Below, in pieces: positions 18,542-26,568 of a DNA stretch of 64,000 nt (the stretch's first letter is position 1; every line of letters starts with the position of its first letter). The stretch lies in assembly GCF_001043915.1 (NCBI RefSeq), contig NZ_LABX01000071.1, positions 1-64,000 on the forward strand, read 5' to 3'. The position numbers and the translations under genes were made by a program. The notes beneath the pieces were generated by a model. The model was not told the DNA's origin and searched no databases. It saw only the letters and a list, made by a program, of their open reading frames with translations. Source of the DNA: Methylobacterium aquaticum (GTDB lineage: Bacteria > Pseudomonadota > Alphaproteobacteria > Rhizobiales > Beijerinckiaceae).

Positions 18542-19227
18542 CGAAGCTCGCATCAGCAGCTGGATAGAGAATAGCAGGATGCGCTCTGGAAGGCCGCCGC
18601 AGCACGGACCGCTCAAGTCGCGAAAAGTGCCAGGGCGCGGTCGACTAGCTGCGAAGGCTCGGCTGGGCGACTACACCTCACGCGTCCTCGATCAGTTCGC
18701 GCCTGGCTAGTTCGAGGACGACTGGCTGGATGGCTGGGGCCGCTTAATCCTTCGTACCGGACGTTCACGGGATAGCCATTGAGGGTCTGCAAGGGGTCAC
18801 TTGCGGACCGTCGGGCATCGCTGCCGGAATGGCCGCTCCTCTCCCGCTAGCCGCCATTCTGCAATAGGGCGAGTCAAGGGACCATAAGCTCCTCATAGGT
18901 GAGCGGCCTGCATGTCGCCCGTTAGATCCCTCGGATCTAACGAACGCCGAAATCAGCGCCAGACGAGGGTGGGGGAATGTCACCGCCGCCCACTGTCAGT
19001 GCGGCGACATGAGGACATCATTGGCACGATTGGCAGAATGCAATCCATCTCCACGCGCGCTGAGTGGGGAGCAGCCAACGGCGAGTTCAATTATTTCTGT
19101 AAACACTCACAACGCGGCGGAACGTTCGTTGTGCAGACTCGATTTTCGACGAGCGCCACGCTTTGAGACCATGCATAATGCTTCGGCAAAGCCGCTGGGA
19201 AGGCGACCTTCGGCAAAAGGACGATTC
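18542..19227. other. Intergenic region before the symporter gene
   Basis: No coding region is supported in ~690 bp. The notable element is the 9-bp-arm palindrome at 18921-18941. A Shine-Dalgarno-like AAAAGGA lies 8 bases before the symporter ATG at 19228. The symporter's frame is open upstream to 19009, but that segment reads as low-complexity non-transporter sequence. Confidence 0.5.
18921..18941. promoter_or_regulatory. Candidate operator palindrome upstream of the MHS symporter
   Basis: Perfect arms GTTAGATCC and GGATCTAAC are separated by CTC. It lies ~290 bp before the symporter start. Such symmetric sites fit a dimeric regulator; a hairpin is also possible, but no T-run follows. Confidence 0.4.
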
Positions 19228-20550
19228 ATGACCCTTGCGACGATCGACCCGGCATCCCGCCCAAGATCTCCCGCCAGGCAAGCCCGACTCCCTGACGACG
19301 CGGCGCGCCGACGCGGCGTCATGGCCGCTATTATCGGCAACACTCTCGAATTTTACGACTTCACCACATACGCCTTCTTCGCCGTCACGATCGGTCGCAC
19401 CTTCTTTCCGGTCGGCGACACTTGGCTCAGCCTTCTCGCCTCGGTCGCCACCTTCGGGGTTGGTTTCGTCACCCGACCGGTCGGCGCCGTAGTCATTGGC
19501 GCCTACGCCGACCGGTCTGGCCGTAAGCCCGCCATGATGCTGTCGGTCGGTCTGATGGCGCTCGGTATGCTGATGCTGGCGCTGACCCCCGGCTACGCGA
19601 CGATTGGGATGGCAGCGCCGGTCTTGATCGTGATCGGGCGCTTGATCCAGGGCTTCGCGCTCGGCGGGGAGGTCGGCCCCTCGACTGCCTACCTCATCGA
19701 GAACGCACCTGCGGACCGGCGCGGCCTCTATGCGAGCTGGCAGGTTGCCAGCCAGGGCCTCGCGACGCTTGGGGCCGGCGCGATCGGCCTCGTCTTGTCC
19801 CTTGGGCTGACACCCGAGCAGATGCAGGACTGGGGCTGGCGGATCCCGTTCCTCCTCGGCCTGCTTATCGTCCCGGCCGGCCTCTACATCCGCCGCGCTA
19901 TGCCCGAGACCGCTGCCGCGGTAGCCGGGTCGACAAACCAGGCCGTGCTCCGCCGGCTCGTCCGCGCCCATGGCGGCCGACTGGCACTGATGGTGCCTCT
20001 GGTGCTCTGCGGCACGGTCTCGGCCAATGTCGGCAACTACATGACCACCTATGCGATCGCGACGCTGAAGCTGCCGGGCAGCCTCGCGATCACCGCGACC
20101 GTGGTGGTCGGGATCAGCGTCGCGACATCCGCGCTCCTCGGCGGCTGGCTCGCCGACCGCGTCGGCCGCCGGCCAGTGATGATTGTGCCGCGGCTGCTCC
20201 TCACCCTCGCGGCCTATCCGGCCTTCCTGCTGCTGACGCGGGCCCCGGGCGCCGCCACGCTCCTCGGCCTGTCGGCGCTCCTTGCGGTGCTGGGGACGCT
20301 GAGCAGCACAGCAAGCCTAGTGGCAATGGTCGAGATGCTGCCGCGTTCCGTCCGCAGCGCTGGCCTCTCGGTCGTCTGGGCCTTCACGGTGCTGGTCTTC
20401 GGCGGCACCACACAGTTCGTAGTGACTTGGCTGATCGGCGTCACCGGCGATCCCCTGGCACCCGGCTACTATCTGATGGCGACCGGCCTCCTCGGCATCG
20501 CCGCGATGCTGGCCATGTCGGAGACGAAGGGGGCAGCACTGGTCGAGTGA
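19228..20550 (+). CDS. MFS transporter, metabolite:H+ symporter (MHS) type
   Basis: A 440-aa inner-membrane symporter with about 12 spans. The start at 19228 is chosen for its ribosome-binding site and because it precedes the MHS hallmark IGNTLEFYDFTTYAFF. Further hallmarks are GAYADRSGRKPAMM (loop 2-3), GFALGGEVGPSTAYL (span 4-5) and GGWLADRVGRRPVM. MHS members import organic acids such as citrate, shikimate, 2-oxoglutarate or aromatic acids with protons. It probably imports the substrate of the upstream catabolic genes. Confidence 0.9.
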   Translation: MTLATIDPASRPRSPARQARLPDDAARRRGVMAAIIGNTLEFYDFTTYAFFAVTIGRTFFPVGDTWLSLLASVATFGVGFVTRPVGAVVIGAYADRSGRKPAMMLSVGLMALGMLMLALTPGYATIGMAAPVLIVIGRLIQGFALGGEVGPSTAYLIENAPADRRGLYASWQVASQGLATLGAGAIGLVLSLGLTPEQMQDWGWRIPFLLGLLIVPAGLYIRRAMPETAAAVAGSTNQAVLRRLVRAHGGRLALMVPLVLCGTVSANVGNYMTTYAIATLKLPGSLAITATVVVGISVATSALLGGWLADRVGRRPVMIVPRLLLTLAAYPAFLLLTRAPGAATLLGLSALLAVLGTLSSTASLVAMVEMLPRSVRSAGLSVVWAFTVLVFGGTTQFVVTWLIGVTGDPLAPGYYLMATGLLGIAAMLAMSETKGAALVE

Positions 20551-20699
20551 GGCAGAAGCCCGGTGCGCAGCGATATCAGTCATTCATGCGACGGAGGCAC
20601 CATGGCATGCATGCTCCGCTCGTCGCGGCCAGGATAGGCGCCCCAGAGTTAGCCGAACTGGTCGCGTTGTGTCGGAGACCAAGTGCGCAACGTCGAAGA

Positions 20700-21728
20700 A
20701 TGGAGAGGGTAAGCTTGGTCAGCAAGCGTTTGATCGAGGTCATGACGGTGTTCGACGTCGTCGATCCGGAGGAAATGGGGACCGATTCTCGGGTCAGCGG
20801 ACGGTTTCCGTCGTCGAACAACAAGCATCGGTACACGCTCCGCAACGGGCCCCGGAGGTCCGAACCGCAGCGCGGCGTTCTCAGCCGGTTTGCCATGCGG
20901 CATGCCGGCGACCTCCTGCTCGGCTTCGTGGCCGACCGCTACGGCACGAAGGTCGAGATCACCGCCGATATGAATCGACTCTGCCTTGGGACCATTCTGA
21001 CTGGCGCCATGGACGTGCGCACGGTAGGCGGCGCGCACGGGGTTGCGTCGGGGAGCACCGGCCTCGTCTACCGTGGCGATGCTGCGACTCGCCTGCACAC
21101 AGGCGACGGAAATTCTCGGCTCAACCTCTGGGTCCCGGTCGAGCGGGTGGACAGGGCGCTACGCGCCACACTCGGAATCGACCTGAAGCGTCCGGTGGAG
21201 TTCGAGCCGACCGTTGATTGGTCGGCCACCGGCGCGGCCAGCGTCCAGGGCCTCATCCAGTACCTGTGCGCCGAGATGGAGCGCGGTGAGGCGGGCCTGC
21301 TCGCGAACCCGATGGCGCTCGCCACCTTCACCGACCTGCTGACGCAAGGGCTCCTCAACAACCTCCGCCACTCGTATTCTGACCGGCTGTCCGTCCCGCA
21401 CCAAGCGACGGTGCCGCGCTCCGTCCGCCGGGCCGAGGAGTACCTGCGCGCGCACGCCTCCGAGCCGGTGCGGATGGAAGACCTCGCGGCGGCTGCGGGA
21501 TGCAGCCTCCGGGCGCTGCAGATGGCATTCCGCCGGTTCCGGGACACGACTCCCCGGGCGGTCCTGCTCGACATCCGGCTCGATAGCGCGCGCGCCGACC
21601 TAGTGGAAGGTGTCCTGCCGGTGGCGCAGGTTGCGGCGCGCTGGGGATTTCTGAGCGTCGCGCGCTTCGCCGCCGCCTATGAGAGGAGGTTCGGCGAGCG
21701 GCCGGTGGAGACGCGGCGCGCCCTGTAG
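20700..21728 (+). CDS. AraC family regulator with AraC-binding-like N-terminal domain
   Basis: A 342-aa regulator. The ATG at 20700 is preferred, because the upstream open frame overlaps the symporter in another frame and reads as unnatural sequence. The N-terminal ~200 residues resemble the AraC_binding_2 domain. The C-terminal AraC double HTH reads RMEDLAAAAGCSLRALQMAFRR and then VAQVAARWGFLSVARFAAAYERRFGERP. Its position right after the transporter suggests control of the transporter and catabolic cluster. Confidence 0.87.
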   Translation: MERVSLVSKRLIEVMTVFDVVDPEEMGTDSRVSGRFPSSNNKHRYTLRNGPRRSEPQRGVLSRFAMRHAGDLLLGFVADRYGTKVEITADMNRLCLGTILTGAMDVRTVGGAHGVASGSTGLVYRGDAATRLHTGDGNSRLNLWVPVERVDRALRATLGIDLKRPVEFEPTVDWSATGAASVQGLIQYLCAEMERGEAGLLANPMALATFTDLLTQGLLNNLRHSYSDRLSVPHQATVPRSVRRAEEYLRAHASEPVRMEDLAAAAGCSLRALQMAFRRFRDTTPRAVLLDIRLDSARADLVEGVLPVAQVAARWGFLSVARFAAAYERRFGERPVETRRAL

Positions 21729-22232
21729 AGGTACGACGCGCGCAATCTGGAGACGATGGGCGCATGAAACCTCGCGCCGATATGGTTGGGCTGTGGACGA
21801 TGGCGAGTGAGGCCGTTAGCTGGAGACGCACGTCGCTGTTCTTTGACGGCACTCCGTCGAGTCGAAGCATCCCGATGAGTTCCTTCTTCCCTTTAATAGC
21901 CGGCACGCATTTCGATAAATCAAGCCTTTGCGGGTTAGGCCCTGCAAGGATGCCAACGAGCACATTGATTTTATCTCGGCCGATGATGGCGGTTACCGGC
22001 AAGATTCGGGCAGCGGACGACATCCCGCTCGCGTAAGAGAGCGGCACCATCGCGGTAGCCGCTCGCCCGCCCGGCTCCCGGATTCAACGTCGTAAATACC
22101 CGCACGGGTTCATTCCCCATATGGAAGGCCGCGGCGATCGGCAGCCGTGCAGCATCACCAAGCGCAAGCCCCGACGAGGCGGCCCCGTCCGGGTCGCCGG
22201 TATCTGCGAAAGCCCCGTTGACGAGGTACGCC
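21729..22232. other. Unresolved stretch with overlapping minus-strand frames
   Basis: Two minus-strand frames could join by a frameshift near 22030. One is 21971-22234, reading LALGDAARLPIAAAFHMGNEPVRVF; the other starts at 22050, reading RILPVTAIIGRDKINVLVGILAG. I recognise no family and see no clear ribosome-binding site. It may be a decayed gene or spurious. No other feature was seen. Confidence 0.35.
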
Positions 22233-23162
22233 ATGCTGGCCGGACCTGACCTCCTCCTGGCCCCACATCCATCCTACGAGTTCCTGGCTCCGGCCGACTG
22301 CGATGCCGCCGATCTCGACTGGTCGTTCCGGGCCGCCCGCCTCCTACTCGCCGAGCCGGCCGACGCCGCGATCGCCGCCATCCTCCGCATGATCGGCGAA
22401 GCTTCCGGCTCCGACCGTGCCTGGATGGTCGAGTACGGCGACGACCAAACCAGCATCCGCAACACCTTCGTAGAGTGCCGGTGTCACGCCGGCCCCCACG
22501 TCCCGGCCCTCCAGGACGCGAGCGCCACGATGTTCGCCGAGTTGCACCGCCCGCTCGCCGCCGGTCGCGCCGTGATGATCAGCCGCCGGACCGAGGGTCG
22601 GCCGCCCACCGCCCGTCCGCTCCAGGCCGAGATGCGCCGACAGGCCGACCCAACCATCCTGGCCGTGCCGATTGTTCACGGGGGTCGCCTGCGCGCCGCC
22701 CTCGGCTTCGAGACGGTGCATCGTCGCTGGCCCGGGGCCGAGGTCAGGGCGCTGTTCCGATGCGCCGAACTGGTCGCGCTCGTGCGCTATGGCCGGGGCG
22801 CCGGGGCGCCGGACGGGCCCGACCGCTCTCCCATGATCCACCTGCGCGGGATTAGGGGGACGCGGGGCGTCGAGCCGGACGCGATCGTGTGCCTGCGCTC
22901 GGCGCGCAACCGCACCGACATCCTGCTCGCGGACGGCGCGAGGGTGGTCGACCCGCGGGCCTTCGGCCTGTGGTCGAGCCTGCTGCCGCTGGCGCGCTTC
23001 GTGCAGGTTCACCGCACGGCGATCGTGAACCTGCGGCACGTGCGCGGGGTGCGCCGGGAGAGGGATGCGACGTGCTGGTTCCTGGAGGTCCGCCACCTCG
23101 ACCAGCCGCTCTCGGTGTCACGTCCCTACCGCGCGGAGCTGAAGGCGCGCCTAGGCCTGTGA
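22233..23162 (+). CDS. GAF-like domain plus LytTR DNA-binding regulator
   Basis: A 309-aa regulator. The N-terminal ~190 residues resemble a GAF sensor (AAIAAILRMIGEASGSDRAWMVEY, then ILAVPIVHGGRLRAALGFETV). The last ~100 residues are a LytTR DNA-binding domain (IVCLRSARNRTDILLADG, FVQVHRTAIVNLRHVRGV). There is no receiver domain, so it senses a ligand or signal directly. The start at 22233 follows a GAGG. It is the left-most member of the peptide-export region and a natural candidate to control precursor transcription, though no binding site was identified. Confidence 0.82.
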   Translation: MLAGPDLLLAPHPSYEFLAPADCDAADLDWSFRAARLLLAEPADAAIAAILRMIGEASGSDRAWMVEYGDDQTSIRNTFVECRCHAGPHVPALQDASATMFAELHRPLAAGRAVMISRRTEGRPPTARPLQAEMRRQADPTILAVPIVHGGRLRAALGFETVHRRWPGAEVRALFRCAELVALVRYGRGAGAPDGPDRSPMIHLRGIRGTRGVEPDAIVCLRSARNRTDILLADGARVVDPRAFGLWSSLLPLARFVQVHRTAIVNLRHVRGVRRERDATCWFLEVRHLDQPLSVSRPYRAELKARLGL

Positions 23163-23237
23163 GGCCGCGACCGCCGCCCGGAGGGGCCGCTCCGCCAAGG
23201 CGGCCGGAGCCGAGAGGCGGGGCTGGAGAGGTCCCGC

Positions 23238-24239
23238 TTACAAGGCGGGCTCCTCGACGGCGAGGTGCTCGCACGTCGCGAGCCAGACCCGATCGCAGGC
23301 AATCGTCAGCCAACCGGAGGCATCGGCACTTCCCTTGAGCGATCCGGCCCATCCTCCCGTGTCGAGGTACTCGGCCACCCGGCGGTCGAGATCGGGGGCG
23401 GCGGCCACCGCGAGGCCGAGGGCGGCGAGTTCTGACGCGGGCGACGCACCGGCCTCCAGGTACCTGTTGCCAGCCTCGAGCCGGTGGCCGGCCTGGGGCG
23501 GGATCCGCACCGCGACGAAGCGCGTCGCATAGGGCGGCTGGTTGTCCGGATCGACGACGGTGAAGCTCGACATGATCCCGGTCAAGACGCTGACCGGTCT
23601 GGTCGGCCGGAACAGCGTCACGAAGATTGGCGCGAGCGAGGCGCTCACGGTGTGCATGGCGAGGCAGGGCGTTTGCCCGTACATCCGCACCGGGCCGCTA
23701 AGCCGGGCGACGCCGAAGCTCGGCGCTGTCTGGGTATAGTGAGCCATCGCCGGCTCGCCCGGGTCGTCCGGCGGCTCGATCGTAAGGGACGAGCGGATGA
23801 GACGCCCACGGTAGTAGGGCGATTGCGCGTGCGAGAAACAGGCGTAATGCCCCTCGAGCGGGCGCTCGTCGATGCGTGGGACCACCAACGGCAAGCCGTC
23901 GGCTTCACGGCGCGCCCGCGTCCCCCGGACCGCAGCAGGGACCTGCCCGTAGCGCTCGGCGAGCCAGTCGCGGAAGGTATCGAGGTCCGCCGTGAGCAGT
24001 TCCTGCGTGGAGCGGCCCAGGTTCAGCAGGCGCGCCCAATCGTCAAACAAAGCCGCCGAGCGCGGCAGAGTCCGCCCCTGCGTCCACTTGTACGATCGCG
24101 CGACGTCGAACTCCGTCCGCGGATTGATCTGACGGAAGCGGGCTGCGAGCGATTTCTGGCTCTGGCAGCCGAGAACTGCCGCCGTGAGCTGGAGCTTGGC
24201 GGCGAAATCCCGCGGCTCGACACCGAGGCCCGTCGTCAT
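23238..24239 (-). CDS. Protein of unknown function with HTH-like N-terminus
   Basis: A 333-aa protein (start at the second Met, 24239; the first would add six residues). The N-terminal ~90 residues are helical and basic (RDFAAKLQLTAAVLGC, KSLAARFRQIN, SYKWTQGRTLPRSA) and look like a DNA-binding or XRE-like fold. The rest is a mixed alpha/beta region with no recognised motif. It is on the same strand as, and downstream of, both double-glycine precursors, so it may belong to their locus as a regulator or immunity factor. Its function is unproven. Confidence 0.7.
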   Translation of the reverse strand: MTTGLGVEPRDFAAKLQLTAAVLGCQSQKSLAARFRQINPRTEFDVARSYKWTQGRTLPRSAALFDDWARLLNLGRSTQELLTADLDTFRDWLAERYGQVPAAVRGTRARREADGLPLVVPRIDERPLEGHYACFSHAQSPYYRGRLIRSSLTIEPPDDPGEPAMAHYTQTAPSFGVARLSGPVRMYGQTPCLAMHTVSASLAPIFVTLFRPTRPVSVLTGIMSSFTVVDPDNQPPYATRFVAVRIPPQAGHRLEAGNRYLEAGASPASELAALGLAVAAAPDLDRRVAEYLDTGGWAGSLKGSADASGWLTIACDRVWLATCEHLAVEEPAL

Positions 24240-24870
24240 GCGTGAGGAAGGCCACAAACGCGCGAGACGTTGTGATCATGAGGCCCAAAGCCCGACCGTG
24301 CCGACCTGCGAACCATGCGCCAGCTTTCAAGCAGTTATCTCTGGCGCAATATAATTCGGCCTAGATGGCAAGTCGATTCTGTCACGGTCTCGGCTTCCGG
24401 AGCGACACACTGGTCGCCGCCACCGTTGTCGAGGTCCGTCGACGTGCCGAATCGACAGAGAAGCGTGCTCGACGGACAAATTTCGAGCCGTCCCGGTCCG
24501 AACGCTCGGACTGCACTGGGAGAGACCGTCGGCAAAGCACGCCGACGCTGCTGCGTCATGGCGCCGCAACAGCGCCTTGGCCACGCGCTCGGCCGGACTT
24601 CGCGCCGTGCTCTGGTCCGACGTACGAGATTATGGACGATGCGGATTGTCCGCTCTCGGCAGGTCCACGCACCGTCCGCACTCCGGTCGTCGCCATAGGA
24701 CGTGAAGGAACCCCACTTCGATTGGTCCTCCAGTACCGCCAGATCTGTCTGCGATCCGCGCCACTCCCCGGCTGTTGATAATCGTCATGGTCGTCCAGTC
24801 CGACGAGAGGTTTGCCGACGGGCTTCATCGGAGCGCCGGCCGCGAAAGTCCGGGCTCATCCCACGAGAGA
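24240..24870. other. Intergenic region downstream of precursor 1
   Basis: About 630 bp with several open frames on both strands, but no recognisable domain, leader peptide or good ribosome-binding site. I looked for a further double-glycine leader here and found none. Confidence 0.45.
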
Positions 24871-25194
24871 TCAGAAAGTCTTGGGGGCCGTCGAAGCCGT
24901 CTTGGCCGGGGACAGTCCGGTCGTCGTGGATTTGCTCGGGGGCGCCAGGGCCTCCGACCCGCTCGTGGCGGCATGGGCGGTCATCGACTCCAAGAGAGAC
25001 GACGCCGCATGCGCGGTCACTGGGGGGTGCAACGTGCCGTTGGCAAGGGCTTCGCGGATCGGGTCCGGGCCGCCTTGGACGTCGCTGGCCTTCAAGGGCT
25101 GTTGGGGAGTCGCGAGGCCGCCCGAGATCCCGTCCAGTTCGTCGCTGGAGAGGCGGCGGGACGGATCGGCCGGGTAGGGATCGGTCTCGGTCAT
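24871..25194 (-). CDS. Double-glycine-leader peptide precursor 1 (NHLM-type export substrate)
   Basis: A 107-aa candidate RiPP/bacteriocin precursor. A 26-residue leader ends in DELDGISGG, the classical double-glycine cut site for C39 peptidase transporters; PSRRL precedes it. The 81-residue remainder is rich in Ala, Ser, Thr and Pro and has no Cys, so it cannot form lanthionine or disulfide rings. The start at 25194 has GAGGAAG ~10 bases upstream and aligns exactly with the leader of precursor 2; the longer open frame is rejected. Cleavage and export by the 31845-34034 transporter are expected. Confidence 0.8.
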   Translation of the reverse strand: MTETDPYPADPSRRLSSDELDGISGGLATPQQPLKASDVQGGPDPIREALANGTLHPPVTAHAASSLLESMTAHAATSGSEALAPPSKSTTTGLSPAKTASTAPKTF

Positions 25195-25767
25195 CGGGAT
25201 GGCTTCCTCTTTCTCTTTGCGAATGACGTTTCCCGTCGGGGCGTTCGGCCAACGGGGTCCGGATCGATATGGGAAGTGGCGGCGCGGCGGTTGATGGGGA
25301 CTGCTCGCCCTCGGTCGTCGTCGCGAATTGGTCACTCGGGATCCGGTCGCTCAAGACCTGGTCGCGCAAGACCTGGCTTGTTCGGCGGGTGTCCGGCTCG
25401 GCGCTCCTGCGTCTCGTGACGAGATGGCCGTCGCCACGCCCCTCGCACAAGCCTCGGCGGTCCGTGCGACGGGAGCGAAGTCGCGAAGCGGTCAGCTTTG
25501 ACTGACGCCAGGGCGCATCCCAGCGAGTCCCAAGGGGCCAGGATACTGGACATCGTGAGAAGCGTTCCACACTGTCCTAGCTGCAATATTTTGGAGTCCA
25601 GCATGACATTGCTGCCTGCAACTCGTCGCGGATAGGGAGGCGCCATCATCGGGGCATTGTCGGTTCTAGAGCACTTCACGATCGCGTTGCACTCGTGAAG
25701 CTTCTCAAGGTCGTTGATTTTACCGCATTTTTTCGACGATCCGGCGTCCACTTCATCGGAAAATGCC
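25195..25767. other. Spacer between the two precursors
   Basis: A ~570-bp gap. The distal half (about 25560-25767) is less GC-rich than its surroundings. A minus-strand frame from a GTG at 25751 contains four Cys near its start, but it has no leader motif or convincing ribosome-binding site, so it is not called as a gene. The promoter of precursor 1 should lie here. Confidence 0.45.
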
Positions 25768-26370
25768 CTAGTAACTTGCTGTCTTTTGAGCAGACCCTTG
25801 GGATCCCGTTAAATTTCTCCCAATGGGCCCATATTCATTTACTTCTGCTGGATCATTAATTTTAATCTTGCTGAATTTCCCTGTTTCGACTTTGTAGCTA
25901 TAAAGGGGTGTCAGCTGCATGTCGCCAATTATGTCTCTCAGCTCGTCTATCCTAGAGGTTTTATTGGTGTTTATAGCCTCGCCCGGCTTCAGGAGAACGG
26001 CGCCCCCGTTGGGGCTATTCAGCATTTTTTGCATTAAAACTTGATATTCATCATACGCCGCCCTCTTTTCTGGGGTCAAGGCAGCGATTTTGTCGGCCAA
26101 GGGATTATCCATGACATTGCCATGGATATTTTTATCATGCACCACCGTGTCTATTTTTATGGACGATGAAGCGATCTTCAGCGTTGATGGCTCCCCTGCA
26201 AGATTGAACGGGCTGGCAGGAGTCTCGACGTGCTTCTCAGTCAACAGATGCGAAGGACCGTTGATCTGTACGACGAACTGTTCGCTCGCCACGCCGCCCG
26301 CAATACCATCGAGTTCGTCACCGGTCAGGCGGCGCGACGGGGTGGTGCCGGATTCATCGGTCTTGTTCAT
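25768..26370 (-). CDS. Double-glycine-leader peptide precursor 2 (long core)
   Basis: A 200-aa protein whose first 26 residues match precursor 1 in length and key positions: T-D, PSRRL, then DELDGIAGG. The remaining 174 residues have no Cys and are unrelated to precursor 1, with KIDTVVHDKNIHGN and ALTPEKRAAYDEYQ segments. The core-coding DNA is clearly less GC-rich than neighbouring genes, suggesting recent acquisition or fast evolution. After cleavage this would be a small secreted protein rather than a short microcin. It is divergent from the fusion gene at 26569, with 198 bp between. Confidence 0.8.
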   Translation of the reverse strand: MNKTDESGTTPSRRLTGDELDGIAGGVASEQFVVQINGPSHLLTEKHVETPASPFNLAGEPSTLKIASSSIKIDTVVHDKNIHGNVMDNPLADKIAALTPEKRAAYDEYQVLMQKMLNSPNGGAVLLKPGEAINTNKTSRIDELRDIIGDMQLTPLYSYKVETGKFSKIKINDPAEVNEYGPIGRNLTGSQGSAQKTASY

Positions 26371-26568
26371 GGGTAGGGCCTGCTCTCGCCTGTGAGGCAA
26401 CCGCCGCCCGAGCGATACTCGGTGAGCGGATCGAGCCGGACACTTGATCGGATGACGCCGCAAATGAAGTGGAACGTTTGTCCCCATTTGTCGTGGACAG
26501 GACGTCAACCTGGACACCTGCTATCCGGTCTCTGATGACGACCGGATCGGCTTGACGAGGGCGCCCGC
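26371..26568. promoter_or_regulatory. Bidirectional promoter region between precursor 2 and the fusion gene
   Basis: The 198 bp between divergent starts must hold promoters for both genes. No unambiguous -35/-10 boxes or palindromes were recognised. Shared control is likely because the two genes belong to one locus. Confidence 0.35.

Noticed and set aside
25332-25751. Cys-containing minus-strand frame between the precursors as a third precursor
   Set aside because: It lacks the PSRRL...GG leader and a ribosome-binding site, and most of its length reads as low-complexity sequence.
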